DNA of 64,000 bases. Origin: Xanthomonas sp. DAR 35659 (lineage in GTDB: Bacteria; Pseudomonadota; Gammaproteobacteria; Xanthomonadales; Xanthomonadaceae). Where the stretch lies: the NCBI RefSeq assembly GCF_041242975.1, contig NZ_CP162488.1, positions 5,260,001 through 5,324,000 of the forward strand. Direction: 5' to 3'. Below the pieces are notes generated by a model, which ran no database searches, had not been told where the DNA came from, and worked only from the letters and a program-made list of their open reading frames with translations. The position numbers were made by a program, and so were the translations under genes. Numbering within the stretch: position 1 is the stretch's first letter; each line of letters opens with the position of its first letter. Positions 10,691 to 23,683 of this stretch are shown here, one piece after another.

Positions 10691-10726
10691 GCTCGTCGTC
10701 GTCTCCTGCCCCGGCGCGGTCCCTCC

Positions 10727-11290
10727 ATGTCCTTTCTTTCGATTCTGCTGCTCGGCATCGCCATGTCGACCGACGCTTTCGCCGCCGCGGTCGGCAAGGG
10801 CGCGGCGATGCAACGCCCGCGCTGGGCCGACGCGCTGCGCGCCGGCCTGATCTTCGGCTGCATCGAGGCGCTGACGCCCGCACTCGGCTGGTTACTGGGC
10901 CAGGCCGCATCCAAGTACGTGGTCGCCTTCGATCACTGGATCGCGTTCGGCCTGCTCGGCGCGCTCGGCGTGCACATGATCGTCGCCGGGCTCAAGCCGG
11001 ATGCCGACGAACCCGAGGCCACGCCCAAGCGCCACGGCTTCTGGAACCTGGCCGCCACCGGCCTGGCCACCAGCATCGACGCGATGGCGGTCGGCGTCGG
11101 CCTGGCCTTTCTGGACGTGAACATCGTCGAGGTCGCGGTGGTCATCGGCCTGTGCACGCTGACCATGGTCACCCTGGGCATCATGCTCGGCCGCGTGCTC
11201 GGCGCACTGGCCGGCAAGCGCGCGGAGATCGTCGGCGGCGCGCTGCTGATCGCGATCGGCAGCACGATTCTCTACGAACATCTGCATTGA
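10727..11290 (+). CDS. mntP: Manganese efflux pump MntP
   Basis: The 187-aa inner-membrane protein has about six hydrophobic helices in two similar halves. Each half starts with the family signature of a conserved Asp in a Ser-Thr-Asp or Ser-Ile-Asp context: [13 protein letters not shown] near the N-terminus and [13 protein letters not shown] in the middle. The length and the first residues, [16 protein letters not shown], fit the family. The start at 10727 was chosen because the frame upstream translates the riboswitch and is not membrane-like. It exports excess Mn2+ and is controlled by the riboswitch upstream. Confidence 0.92.
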   Translation: MSFLSILLLGIAMSTDAFAAAVGKGAAMQRPRWADALRAGLIFGCIEALTPALGWLLGQAASKYVVAFDHWIAFGLLGALGVHMIVAGLKPDADEPEATPKRHGFWNLAATGLATSIDAMAVGVGLAFLDVNIVEVAVVIGLCTLTMVTLGIMLGRVLGALAGKRAEIVGGALLIAIGSTILYEHLH

Positions 11291-11743
11291 TGCCGGGATT
11301 GGGGAGTCGGGATTGGGGATTGGTCACGGCGGATCACCTCGCCGGCGGGTTATGGGATTGGCCCTGCATTGGCGCGATGGGACTGGCCTGGCGGTGAATT
11401 CCAGGTAGGTGGAGAGGGTGCACTTGTCGCCGCCGCGCGGCGGCAGTGCGGCACGCACGTGGAAGATCGGCGTGTTTCATGAGCGGCGGTTCCTGTATCC
11501 CGGACGGCATTGCTGGTTGCGGCTCGCGGTGCGGTCTGCGCGCCGACCGCCGATGCCCTCGACCGGGCGCGACGACGCCTCGCGTTCGAGCGGTGAGCGG
11601 TGAGCGGTGGCAGGCGTTCCGCGTGGCGAGTGGCGCGCAATGCGACCGGCAGCTCTGGCGATGGATCGGCTTGCCGGGCCATCGCTGCAATCGCCTCGAA
11701 GAAAACAGCGCGCCCAACCGGGCGCGCCGTGGGGCAACCTCCC
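11291..11743. other. Non-coding gap after mntP
   Basis: This 453-bp region lies between the convergent mntP and TonB-receptor genes. It begins with a GGGATTGGGGAGTCGGG repeat block (about 11295-11322). No reading frame here looks like a real protein, and no clear terminator with a T-run was found. Confidence 0.5.
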
Positions 11744-14500
<2,757 letters not shown>

Positions 14501-14765
14501 GGTGAGCTCTCGTGTCATGGGCAATGGCATGCCTGCGCTGCGCACCGGCGCGAACCGATACGCGTCGCGCAAGGCGCGGCGGCGTGTTGTGGGATGCCCC
14601 GGATTCGCGACCCGGCGAAGCGCGAAGCATGTGTTAGTTTTTTATAAGAAACGTATGGTGCGGATGTGCCGGTTTACGCCAGCGACTGACACAATCGCTG
14701 CACCCGTTCGAAATACGCCGGTCACCGGCGCGTCCCCGTGGCCGCGCGCGCGGCGGCCGTCCCGC

Positions 14766-16613
14766 TCAATCGGCGTCGTAGCCCCAGCGCTGCAGATACG
14801 GCTGCAACAGCGGCAGCACCGGTTCGAAGAACGCGCGGTACGGGCGCCAGCGTCCGATGCCGTTGCGGTTGATGCCTTCGACCACCTGCGCGTAGCTGGG
14901 CGTGCTGATGAAGCCCTTGGCGCGGGCATGGCGCTGGAAATCGAGCAGCCGCGCCGGCTGTTCCAGTTCCAGAAAGTGGCCAAGACGCGCGACCTGGGTC
15001 TGCGGATTGGCGACCAGATCCTCGTAGCGCAGTTCCAGAGCATGCGGCCGCAGCAGCTCCACATGCTGCAGCCAGCCGCCCATCGCATCGGCGTAGCCTT
15101 GCGCCAGACGCTGCGCGCTGGAGCACAGCACGGCGAAGGCCGGCGAGCGGAACGCCTGCATGTAGCAACTCAGTAGCACGTCGCAGGGATGACGCAACGC
15201 CAGGATCACCGGCGACTGCGGAAACAGCCGCTGGATCAACGGCAGGCGCAGCAGGTTCAGGGGATTCTTGTCGACCAGGCGCTGTCCCAGCTGCAACGTC
15301 ACGACGCCGCCTACCGAGCGCCAATAGTCCGCGCGCAAGGCGGCGCAGTCGGCGTCGTCCAGCTCGCCCAGGCCGTCCGGCCAGTCCAGGCCGCGGCGCT
15401 CGATGCGCTCGGCCAGCCCCTGCAGGAACGGCCGCTCGTCCATCGCGCACAGCTGCGGGTGCGCATCGAGCATCTGTTCGAGCAAGGTGGTGCCGGAGCG
15501 CGGAAACCCGACCACGAAGATCGGCGACGCCGCGCGCGGCGGGCCGGCGACCGGCAACGCCGCCGCGTGGCGCGCCGGGTTCCAGCGACGGCGGGCCGAT
15601 GGCAGCGGCGGCGCATCCACGGCGATCAGATCGGGCACCAGCGCGGCGATGCCGGCGACCTGCCCGGCATGTCCGCGCGCGCAGGCCGCCAACGCGGCGT
15701 CGTGGCGCCCCAGCCGGTCGCAGACCCGGCCCAGCGCGAAGAACAGGTTGCTGTGCTTGCGCGCGTCGGTCGCGGCAGAGAGCAAGCGGGAGAGTTGCCG
15801 GTCCGCGTCGTGCCAGCGGCCGTCGCGCATCGCCAGCACCGCCAGCGCATTGAGCGCGTCGTGGCGCGCATCCGGGTCCGCGATGCAGTCCGGATCAGGC
15901 AGATGCGCGGCGGCCTCGCGTGCTTCCTGCAGCCGGTTGGCGCGCTCCAGGACCAGCACCAGCCGCGACCAGGCGCGCTCCGGGGGCGTCAGCACGGCCG
16001 CCGTCTCGCGCAGCAGCGCGCAGGCCGTGTCGGTATCGCCGGCCTGGGCCAGCAGCCAGGCCAGTTCCAGCGTGGTCTGCGGCTCCTGCGCCGGCCAGTG
16101 CCGCCAGTCCGCGATCAAGGCGTCGGCGCGCTGGAAATCGCCGCACTCGTGGCAGGCCATCGCCGCATGGACGCACAGCGGTGGCGACTGCGGCGCCAGC
16201 GCGTGCGCGTCCAGCAGGTGCGCGCGCGCCGCGGCGTAGTCGCCCTCGTCCAGCGCCAGCAGGCCCAGGTTGTGGTGCAGCATCGGATCGTCCGGCGCCA
16301 ACGCCAGCGCCTTGGCATACGCCTGCCGCGCCTCGGCCAGACGCCGCGCCTCGCGCAGCGCCGTGCCGAGGTTGTTCCAGTGCGCCACGTCGCGCGGCTC
16401 GCGCTGGGCCAGGGTGCGATACAGCGCCGCCGCCTGCGCCGGGTCGCCCTGCATCTGCAGGCTCATCGCCAGCAGGCTGCCGACCGTGGCGTCGCCGGGC
16501 ACATGCCGCAGGTAGCGGCGCGCGCCCTGCTCCAGCGCTTGCGCCTGCCCGGCCTGTAGCGCCGCCAGCAACGCGGGCAGGGTCGGGATCGCGGTGTCTT
16601 CCGATGGGGGCAT
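14766..16613 (-). CDS. TPR-repeat sulfotransferase
   Basis: The 615-aa protein has an N-terminal half of helical TPR-type repeats (about 20-310; clear units include WNNLGTALREARRLAEARQAY and LHHNLGLLALDEGDYAAARAHL). The C-terminal half is a PAPS-dependent sulfotransferase domain. The 5'-phosphosulfate loop is FPRSGTTLLE (370-379) and the 3'-phosphate motif starts at RHP (474-476). No signal peptide is visible, so it would act in the cytoplasm. Family members transfer sulfate from PAPS to an acceptor; the TPR part may bind a peptide or protein. Its location beside a TonB-dependent receptor is a pattern I recall from Xanthomonadaceae, but the acceptor is unknown. Confidence 0.85.
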   Translation of the reverse strand: MPPSEDTAIPTLPALLAALQAGQAQALEQGARRYLRHVPGDATVGSLLAMSLQMQGDPAQAAALYRTLAQREPRDVAHWNNLGTALREARRLAEARQAYAKALALAPDDPMLHHNLGLLALDEGDYAAARAHLLDAHALAPQSPPLCVHAAMACHECGDFQRADALIADWRHWPAQEPQTTLELAWLLAQAGDTDTACALLRETAAVLTPPERAWSRLVLVLERANRLQEAREAAAHLPDPDCIADPDARHDALNALAVLAMRDGRWHDADRQLSRLLSAATDARKHSNLFFALGRVCDRLGRHDAALAACARGHAGQVAGIAALVPDLIAVDAPPLPSARRRWNPARHAAALPVAGPPRAASPIFVVGFPRSGTTLLEQMLDAHPQLCAMDERPFLQGLAERIERRGLDWPDGLGELDDADCAALRADYWRSVGGVVTLQLGQRLVDKNPLNLLRLPLIQRLFPQSPVILALRHPCDVLLSCYMQAFRSPAFAVLCSSAQRLAQGYADAMGGWLQHVELLRPHALELRYEDLVANPQTQVARLGHFLELEQPARLLDFQRHARAKGFISTPSYAQVVEGINRNGIGRWRPYRAFFEPVLPLLQPYLQRWGYDAD

Positions 16614-16763
16614 GCGGTGAAGCGCGTGGTGGCGAGCGGGGAAGGCCCGTCACGATAGCCGTGCAGGATCGCCGCGCGAGGCGCCACGTGTCAGTGCCTG
16701 GCAAGAAACGCACACAGTGCGGGCACACGACGTCGCGCGCCGGCCGCGCTGTTGGCGCCGCGC

Positions 16764-19700
16764 CTAATCGCCCTTGATCGGGTCGTGATAGGCGGCCAGG
16801 AACGCGCGCAGCGACGCCGGCTTGACCGGTTTGGTCAGCACCCGGTAGCCGCGTTCGCGCGCCTGCAGCTTGAGTTCGTCGCGGCCATCGGCGGTGAGCA
16901 GCGCGCCGGCGAACGGGCCGACCATCGCCTCGCGCAGCGCGTCCAGCGTGTCCAGCCCGTCCAGGCGGTCGTGCAGGTGGTAGTCGACCAGCATCACGTT
17001 GGGCGCGCGCGCCGCCAGCGCCAGCGCGTCGTCCACGGTGCTGGCGCAGATCACCTCCACCTGCCAGCGGCCGAGCAGCGCGCGCATGCCGTCGAGGATC
17101 TCCTGGTCGTTGTCCACGCACAGCACGCGCAGGCCGGCCAGGGCCTCGCTGGCGGCGGCGCTGCGCTGCGGCCGCTGCTTCTGCGGTGCCGGCGCCACGC
17201 GCGGCACGGCGATCGAGAACATGCTGCCGCGGCCGACCGCGCTGCGCGCGTCCAGGTCGTGGCCGAGCAGGCGCGAGATGCGCTGGCAGATCGACAGGCC
17301 CAGGCCCAGGCCCTGCTCGCCCCAGTCGAACGGCTGCTCGTAACGCTGGAATTCCTCGAAGATCTGCTGCATGTGGTGCTGGGGGATGCCCGGACCGGTG
17401 TCCCACACCTGCAGCTGCAGCGCCGCGCCGCGGCCGCGCATGCCCAGCACGATGCGCCCCTGGCGGGTGTAGCGCAGCGCATTGGCGAGGAAGTTCTGCA
17501 ACACGCGGCGCAGCAGGCGGCGATCGCTGCGCACCCAGATCGGCCGCGCGTACACGTGCATGCGCAGGCCGCGGCCGGCGGCGACCGGGGTGTACTGCGC
17601 GGCCAGTTCGCGCAGCAGCACGCTGGCGTCGAAATCCTCGATAGCCGGGCGCAGGCCGCCGGCGTCCAGCCGCGACACGTCGAGCAGCCCGTCAAGCAAT
17701 TCCTCGGCCGCGCGCAGCGAGGCGTCCACGCGCTCGGCCAGGTGCCGCTGTTCCTCGTTCTGGTGCGCTTCGCGCAGCGCCGAGGCGAACAGCCGCGCCG
17801 CGTTGAGCGGCTGCAGCACGTCGTGGCTGATCGCGGCCAGGAAGCGGGTCTTGGACTGCTGCGCCAGTTCGGCCTCGCGCGAGCGGTCGGCCACGCGCTG
17901 CTCCAGCGTCTCGTTGGCTTCCAGCAGCGCCTGTTCGGCGCGCTTGTAGTCGGTGATGTCGTTGTAGCTGGTGACATAGCCGCCGCCGGGCAGCGGCTGG
18001 CCGCGCATCTCGATCACCTTGCCGTCGCTGCGGGTGCGCTCGAACACGTGCGAGGTGCCCGCGCGCAGGTGCGCGATGCGGCGGTCGATCTGCTCCTCGA
18101 TCCGGCCCTCGCCCAGTTCGCCGCGCTCGGCGTTGTAGCGGATCAGGTCGGCGACCGGGCGGCCGACATAGAGCATGCCGTCGGGGTAGCCGAACATCTG
18201 CTGGTAGCGGCGGTTCCACGCGGTCAGGCGCATCGCCGGATCGACCACGCTGACCCCGGCGCTGATGTTCTCCAGCGTGGTGGACAGGATCTCGCGGTTG
18301 AAGCGCAACTCCTGCCCGGCCTCGTCGAGCACCGCCACCACCTCGCCGATATCCATGCCCGAGCCGCGCAGCAGACTGGTCAGCACCAGGCGCGCGGAGG
18401 CGGCGCCGATCGAGGCGGCGAGCAGGCGTTCGGTGAACTGCACCCAGACGCGGTCGGCCACCGCATTGGGTTGCGGCTCGCGGCCGAGCAGTTGCGCCTG
18501 CTCGGCGAAGGCGCGGCGCGCATGGCGCTCGCCGACCATGCGCTCGGCCAGGGCCTGCAGGTCCACCACCTGCACCTGCCCGAGCCAGTCGCCGGCCACC
18601 GCCGGGCGCTGCGAGTACGGCTCCAGGAACGGCGCCGCGCGCAGCCGTTCGTCCAGGCCCGGGCGCCAGCGCGCCGACACCAGCATCATCGTGCCGACGT
18701 TGAGCAGCAGCGACCAGAACGTGCCGTGCGCCATGGGGTCCCAGCCGCTCATGCCGAACAACTGCTGCGGGCGCAGCCAGGAGATGCCGAACGGTCCTTC
18801 GTGCAGCCAGTCCGGCGCCAGCCAGCCGGCCTGGGTCAGCGCCGGCAGCAGCAAGGTGTAGATCCACACGGCGAAGCCCAGCACCATGCCGGCCTCAACG
18901 CCCTTGCGGCTGGCGCCGCGCCAGTACAGCCCGCCGATCACGCCCGGCGCGAACTGCGCCACCGCGGCGAAGGCCATCAGCCCGTACGAGGCCAGGGTGC
19001 TGTCGTTGCTGCTGCTGCGGTAGTAGCCGTAGGCGATCAGCGCCAGCAGCAGGATCGCCAGGCGCCGGATCCACAGCACCCGCGAAGCCACGTCGGCACC
19101 GGCCGCCTGATGCCCGCGGCGGCGCAGCAGCACCGGCATCACCAGGTCGTTGCTGATCATCGTCGCCAGCGCGATGCTGGAAACGATGACCATGCCGGTG
19201 GCGGCGGAGAACCCGCCGACGTAGGCGACCAGCGCCAGCGCGGTACGGCCCTCGGCCAGCGGCAGCGCCAGCACGATGCTGTCGTCGGCCACGTCGCCGC
19301 CGCCGAACAGCGCCACGCCGGCGGCGGCGATCGGCACCACCATCGCCGAGATCAGCATCAGGTACAGCCCGAACAGCCAGCGCGCGCGGCGGATGTCGCC
19401 GACGTCGCTGCATTCCACCACCGCCACGTGGAACTGCCGCGGCAGGCACACGATGGCCAGGAAGCTGAGCAGGGTCTGCGAGATGAAGCCGACCGGCGGG
19501 GTGTTCTGGAACAAGGTGCGCGCCGACTGCAGCACCTGGCCGTCGCGGCCGTTGAGCCAGACGTAGGCGAACACGCCGACCGCGACCATCGCCAGCAGCT
19601 TGACCACCGATTCCAGCGCGATCGCCAGCATCATGCCGTGGTGGTGCTCGGTGGCATCGACCTGGCGGGTGCCGAACAGGGTGGCGAACAGCGCCATCAG

Positions 19701-20198
19701 CAGCGCCACGTACAGCGCCGGGTCGGCGTAGAACGGCGCGCCGGCGCTGGACTGGCCGCTGAGCACCTGCAGGCTCATCGCCACCGCCTTGTACTGCAGC
19801 GCCAGGTACGGCACCACGCCGACCAGCGCGATCACCGCCACCAGCGCCGCCAGCCGCCGCGAGCGGCCGTAGCGCGAGGAGATGAAGTCGGCGATGGACA
19901 CCGTGTTCTCGCTGCGCGCGATCAGCGCCAGGCGTTCGACGATGCGCCAGCCGAACAGCAGCAACAGCAGCGGGCCCAGGTAGATCGGCAGGTAGCCGGC
20001 GCCATTGCGCACCGCACTGCCGACCGCGCCGTAGAAGGTCCACGACGAGCAGTACACCGCCAGCGCCAGGCTGTACACCGCCGGGCGCAGCCATGGCCGT
20101 TCCGGATACAGCGGACGCCGGTCGCCCCACCACGCCACCGCGAACAGCAGCGCGGCATAGCCGACCGATACCAGCAGCAGGATCCAGCTAGAAACCAA
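16764..20198 (-). CDS. SLC5-type hybrid sensor histidine kinase, CrbS/MxtR-like
   Basis: The 1144-aa protein begins with a sodium/solute-symporter-like membrane part of about a dozen helices (roughly 1-500). A PAS domain follows (about 630-740), then a HisKA dimerisation helix with phosphoacceptor His792 (LAAISHDVLQPLNAARLF), a HATPase domain with N, G1 and G2 boxes (NFLANALRYTRQG, DTGPGIP, GLGLGLSIC), and a C-terminal receiver domain with Asp1072. This architecture matches CrbS/MxtR kinases that control acetate use together with a LuxR-type regulator. That regulator is the likely product of 9531-10196. The start is TTG at 20198 with GGGGAC upstream. A second kinase gene precedes it by 45 bp and probably shares its transcript. 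Confidence 0.88.
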   Translation of the reverse strand: MVSSWILLLVSVGYAALLFAVAWWGDRRPLYPERPWLRPAVYSLALAVYCSSWTFYGAVGSAVRNGAGYLPIYLGPLLLLLFGWRIVERLALIARSENTVSIADFISSRYGRSRRLAALVAVIALVGVVPYLALQYKAVAMSLQVLSGQSSAGAPFYADPALYVALLMALFATLFGTRQVDATEHHHGMMLAIALESVVKLLAMVAVGVFAYVWLNGRDGQVLQSARTLFQNTPPVGFISQTLLSFLAIVCLPRQFHVAVVECSDVGDIRRARWLFGLYLMLISAMVVPIAAAGVALFGGGDVADDSIVLALPLAEGRTALALVAYVGGFSAATGMVIVSSIALATMISNDLVMPVLLRRRGHQAAGADVASRVLWIRRLAILLLALIAYGYYRSSSNDSTLASYGLMAFAAVAQFAPGVIGGLYWRGASRKGVEAGMVLGFAVWIYTLLLPALTQAGWLAPDWLHEGPFGISWLRPQQLFGMSGWDPMAHGTFWSLLLNVGTMMLVSARWRPGLDERLRAAPFLEPYSQRPAVAGDWLGQVQVVDLQALAERMVGERHARRAFAEQAQLLGREPQPNAVADRVWVQFTERLLAASIGAASARLVLTSLLRGSGMDIGEVVAVLDEAGQELRFNREILSTTLENISAGVSVVDPAMRLTAWNRRYQQMFGYPDGMLYVGRPVADLIRYNAERGELGEGRIEEQIDRRIAHLRAGTSHVFERTRSDGKVIEMRGQPLPGGGYVTSYNDITDYKRAEQALLEANETLEQRVADRSREAELAQQSKTRFLAAISHDVLQPLNAARLFASALREAHQNEEQRHLAERVDASLRAAEELLDGLLDVSRLDAGGLRPAIEDFDASVLLRELAAQYTPVAAGRGLRMHVYARPIWVRSDRRLLRRVLQNFLANALRYTRQGRIVLGMRGRGAALQLQVWDTGPGIPQHHMQQIFEEFQRYEQPFDWGEQGLGLGLSICQRISRLLGHDLDARSAVGRGSMFSIAVPRVAPAPQKQRPQRSAAASEALAGLRVLCVDNDQEILDGMRALLGRWQVEVICASTVDDALALAARAPNVMLVDYHLHDRLDGLDTLDALREAMVGPFAGALLTADGRDELKLQARERGYRVLTKPVKPASLRAFLAAYHDPIKGD

Positions 20199-20243
20199 GG
20201 GCGAGGTCCCCGGGACGAACGCCGCAGTCTAGCCCGGCGCGGT

Positions 20244-21632
20244 TCACGTGGCGGTCGCGGCGGCGGCGTGCAGCGGCAGCCGCAGGCGGAACACGCTGCC
20301 CTGTCCCGGCGCGCTTTCCACCAGCAGCGCACCGCCGGCGGCGGCGATCAGGTTGGCGCTGACCGCCAGCCCCAGGCCGGTGCCCTGGCCGCTGGGCTTG
20401 GTGGTGAAAAACGGCTCCAGGCAGCGCGCACGCACCTCCTCGCTCATGCCGTGGCCGGTGTCGCGCGCGGCGATTTCCAGCATCGCGTCCGGCTGCGGCG
20501 CCAGCGCCAGTTCGAACCGTCCGCCCTCGGGCATCGCCTGCTGCGCGTTGGCGGCCAGGTTGAGCACGATCAGCTCCAGCTGCGCGCGGTCGAAGCGCAC
20601 CGGGCACGGCGCCTCGTGCAGGTGCAGGCGCACCTGCACGTCCGGGCCGAACAACTGGTCGAGCATCGGGCGCATGCCGGCGATGGTCTCGGCCGGTTCG
20701 AACACCTCCAGCCGGGTCGCTTCCTGGCGGCTGAAGTCCAGCAGCTTGCGGGTCACCGCGGCCGCGCGCCGCGCAGCCGCCTCGGCGCCCTGCAGCGCGG
20801 CCTTGAGCTGCTGCGGATCGTCGCTGCGGCGCGCCCGCGCGGCATAGCCCATGATCAGGCTGAGCAGGTGGTTGAAATCGTGCGCCACGCCGCTGGCCAG
20901 GCGCCCCACGCTCTCCATCTTCTGCGCGTGCACCAGTTGGTCGCGCGAACGCTCCTTTTCCTGCATCTCCAACTGCAGCCGGTCGCGCGAACGGGCCAGG
21001 TCGTTGCCGCGCTTGCGCGCCAGCGCCAGGCTCTCGCGCAGGGCCGCCACCGACTGGTCCAGCACCACCGCCACGACCACGAAGCCGATCAGATTGCCCA
21101 GCGCCACTTCCAGTACCCGTGGCCACATCGCCGGCATGAAGAACATGCCCGCTGCGTCGCGCCAAGCCCCCAGCGCCATCACCAGCGCCAGCCACGCCAC
21201 CGTGACCCAGAGCGCGCGCCGGCTCAACAGCAGGCCGCCGATCAGCACCGGAAGCAACTGCGCCAACTGGCTGCGCAGCTGCGCGTCCAGGCCGAGGCGC
21301 ACGTAGCTCACGGTCAGCAGCGCGAGACTCACCACGACGAACAGCCGCGCCGCGCCCAGGAACGCGCCGCGGCGCAGCCACGCGAAGCAGGCCGCCATCG
21401 CCAGCGCGTTGAAGGCCGACAGCCACAAGGTGGCCGGATCGATCGCCGCGCCGACCCGCCACCACACCGCCAGCATCGCCGCCACCTGGTACAGGCCCAC
21501 GAACACCAGCACCAGTTGCAGCATCGCCGCGTTGCGCCGGTCGACGCGGTCGGCCAGCGGGATTGCGCGCCACCAGCGCAGCGCAGCCGCCAGCGGACCA
21601 GCGGAGGGGGAAGAAGGCAACGGATTCGACAT
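20244..21632 (-). CDS. Membrane sensor histidine kinase
   Basis: The 462-aa kinase has about six hydrophobic segments in residues 38-195 and no large periplasmic loop. A coiled linker (about 195-235) leads to the H-box with His251 (SGVAHDFNHLLSLIMGYA) and an HATPase domain (NLAANAQQAMPEGG, DTGHGMSEE, GTGLGLAVS). The HDFNHLL form of the H-box is typical of the HK4-type subfamily, whose partners are often separate regulators. No receiver domain or obvious partner is adjacent. It precedes the SLC5-type kinase by 45 bp on the same strand, so the two kinases may be co-expressed. The signal is unknown. Confidence 0.85.
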   Translation of the reverse strand: MSNPLPSSPSAGPLAAALRWWRAIPLADRVDRRNAAMLQLVLVFVGLYQVAAMLAVWWRVGAAIDPATLWLSAFNALAMAACFAWLRRGAFLGAARLFVVVSLALLTVSYVRLGLDAQLRSQLAQLLPVLIGGLLLSRRALWVTVAWLALVMALGAWRDAAGMFFMPAMWPRVLEVALGNLIGFVVVAVVLDQSVAALRESLALARKRGNDLARSRDRLQLEMQEKERSRDQLVHAQKMESVGRLASGVAHDFNHLLSLIMGYAARARRSDDPQQLKAALQGAEAAARRAAAVTRKLLDFSRQEATRLEVFEPAETIAGMRPMLDQLFGPDVQVRLHLHEAPCPVRFDRAQLELIVLNLAANAQQAMPEGGRFELALAPQPDAMLEIAARDTGHGMSEEVRARCLEPFFTTKPSGQGTGLGLAVSANLIAAAGGALLVESAPGQGSVFRLRLPLHAAAATAT

Positions 21633-21787
21633 CGGCAGGAAGAAACGCCGGGCATGGGCGGAATGCGGACTGCGGCTATATTAGCGACCTCCGTCTTCCC
21701 GCTGGGTGCGACGCGGCACTGGACCTGCCGCCAACACGTGCCGCGCGGGCCGATTCCCCCGCTGGACGCGCCTGGATGACCCATTAG

Positions 21788-23683
21788 ATGACGCCTCACT
21801 TGTTCACGCGCCCGGGCCGGGCACTGGTCGTGGTCCTGGCGCTGCTGGCTGGCCCGGCCCTGGCGCAGACCATTCCCGGCACCGATCCGTACGAACCGCT
21901 GTTGCAGCGTTGCCATGCCAGCATCATGCAGAAGCCGCAGGCTTCGCTGGCCATGGCCAAGGAGTTGCTGGGCAGGCCGGAGCTGCCGTTGCCGGCGCAG
22001 GTGCAGGCGAACGGCTGCCTGGGGGCGGCGCAGCAGATGCTTGGCGACAGCACGCAGTCGATGGCGACCACCGAGCGCTTGCTCGCCCTGCTGGAGAAGC
22101 CGGGACTGTCGCTGCCGGTCCTGACCGGCGGCCGCCTGCAGGCGGCGATGCTGCTGCAGCAGAACCGCCAGCTGCCGCGGGCGTTGAAGCTGCTGGAACA
22201 GGTCCAGTCCGATGCGGCGCGCAACGGCGACACCGCCGCGCAGATCAGCGCCCTGACGGGCATCGCGATGATGCGTGCCGACGCGCTGGACGATCCGCAA
22301 GGCGCACTGGACTACTTCCGCCAGGCCATCGCCCTGGCCGACCAGTTGCAACGGCCGGTGCGGCCCGGCGACATGATGCTGTACTACAACTACGGCTACG
22401 CGTTGCTGTTGCTCGAGCGCTACGACGAGGCCGACGCCGCCTTCGAGCGCGCCTCCGGCGTGGCGGCCAAGCTGCCCGGCCAAGACCTGTTCATGCATCG
22501 GATCGACGGCCACCGCGGCGAGATCCAGCGTGTCGGCGGCCATCTCGAACGCGCCGAGGCGATCTTGCAGAAGACGCTGCAGTGGCAGCAACAGTTCGAT
22601 CCGCAAGGCGCGGTGGTCAGCCTGCAGCGGCTGGCGCGGGTGCGGCTGCAGCAGGGCCGTGGCAAGGACGCGCTGGCCTATGCCGAACAGGCGCAGGCGA
22701 TGGCCGAGCGCAGCCGCTTCCTCGCCGAGACCCGCGACGGACTGGACCTGCTGAGCGAGGTCCACGCCGCGCTGGGCGATACCGCCGCCGCGGCCCGCAA
22801 CGCGAAGCAGGCGCGCGCGATGGACCGCGACAAGGCGCGCGCCGAAACCCTGGACTCCCTGGCCAAGCTGCAGGCCGAAGCGGCGCGCAAACTGCCGCCG
22901 GCCGCCGCCGCACGCACGCAACTGGCCGATGGCGCCGGCCGTGTCGCGATCGGCCTGGCGGTGGCGCTGCTGCTGCTGGTCGCGCTGGTGCTGCTGCTGC
23001 GCCGCCGCCACCGCCTGGCCGCCGATCAGCGCCTGCGCGATCCGCTGACCGGGGTGCTGAACCGGCCCGAGGCCGAGCGCCGCATGCAGGCGCTGTTCGA
23101 CGCGCAGCCGCAAGCCAAACGCGAGACCGATAGCCGCTGCGCGCTGCTGCTGGTCGACGTGGACGGGTTCAAGGCGTTGAACGCGCGCTACGGTCACGCC
23201 GCCGGCGACCGCGCGTTGCAGGCGCTGGCCGACTGCCTGCGCGCGCACTGCGACGCCGACGACCTGATCGCGCGCTGGGGCAGCGAGGAGTTCCTGGTGA
23301 TCCGCGCGGACACCTCCGCGGCCGCGGCCTTCGCGCTGGCCGGCCATCTGCGCGGCGCGGTCGAACGCCTGCGGGTCCAAACCGAGCAGGGCGAACCGTT
23401 GCCGTTGACCGTGTCGGTCGGCGCGGCGCCGTTCCCGCTGTTGCACCGGCCCGATGCGCGCCTGCAGGACACCGTGGCATTGGCCGAACAGGCGCTGCAC
23501 GCCGCCGCGCAGGCAGGCGGCAACGCCTGGGCCGGGGCCTGGGGCACACCGGGCGATGTGCCGGTCGCGCCGCAGCAGGTGCTGGCCGATCCGCTGCGCG
23601 CGCGCGCGCAGGGCTGGCTGTTGCTCGACGGCAGCGACCCGCTGTCGTGGGCCAACGCGTTCGCCACCGCGCGCCGCGCGTGA
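21788..23683 (+). CDS. Periplasmic-TPR GGDEF-domain protein (GSEEF variant)
   Basis: The 631-aa inner-membrane protein has a signal peptide (cleavage near ALAQ, about residue 27) and a periplasmic helical-repeat region resembling TPRs (about 40-350). A transmembrane segment (about 380-402) is followed by a basic stop-transfer run. The cytoplasmic GGDEF domain is at about 415-590. The active-site motif is RWGSEEF (GSEEF at 498-502), so the second Gly is Ser. The RxxD inhibitory I-site is not conserved, because Asp replaces the expected Arg. The metal-binding DVDGFK motif is intact. Cyclic-di-GMP synthesis is possible but uncertain. It is divergent from the kinase operon across 155 bp. Confidence 0.85.
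   Translation: MTPHLFTRPGRALVVVLALLAGPALAQTIPGTDPYEPLLQRCHASIMQKPQASLAMAKELLGRPELPLPAQVQANGCLGAAQQMLGDSTQSMATTERLLALLEKPGLSLPVLTGGRLQAAMLLQQNRQLPRALKLLEQVQSDAARNGDTAAQISALTGIAMMRADALDDPQGALDYFRQAIALADQLQRPVRPGDMMLYYNYGYALLLLERYDEADAAFERASGVAAKLPGQDLFMHRIDGHRGEIQRVGGHLERAEAILQKTLQWQQQFDPQGAVVSLQRLARVRLQQGRGKDALAYAEQAQAMAERSRFLAETRDGLDLLSEVHAALGDTAAAARNAKQARAMDRDKARAETLDSLAKLQAEAARKLPPAAAARTQLADGAGRVAIGLAVALLLLVALVLLLRRRHRLAADQRLRDPLTGVLNRPEAERRMQALFDAQPQAKRETDSRCALLLVDVDGFKALNARYGHAAGDRALQALADCLRAHCDADDLIARWGSEEFLVIRADTSAAAAFALAGHLRGAVERLRVQTEQGEPLPLTVSVGAAPFPLLHRPDARLQDTVALAEQALHAAAQAGGNAWAGAWGTPGDVPVAPQQVLADPLRARAQGWLLLDGSDPLSWANAFATARRA

Noticed and set aside
16752..21779. Plus-strand open frame of about 1675 codons opposite both histidine kinases
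   Set aside because: The translated sequence is His/Gln/Arg/Ala-rich with no fold signature, while the minus strand shows complete kinase, PAS and receiver motifs.
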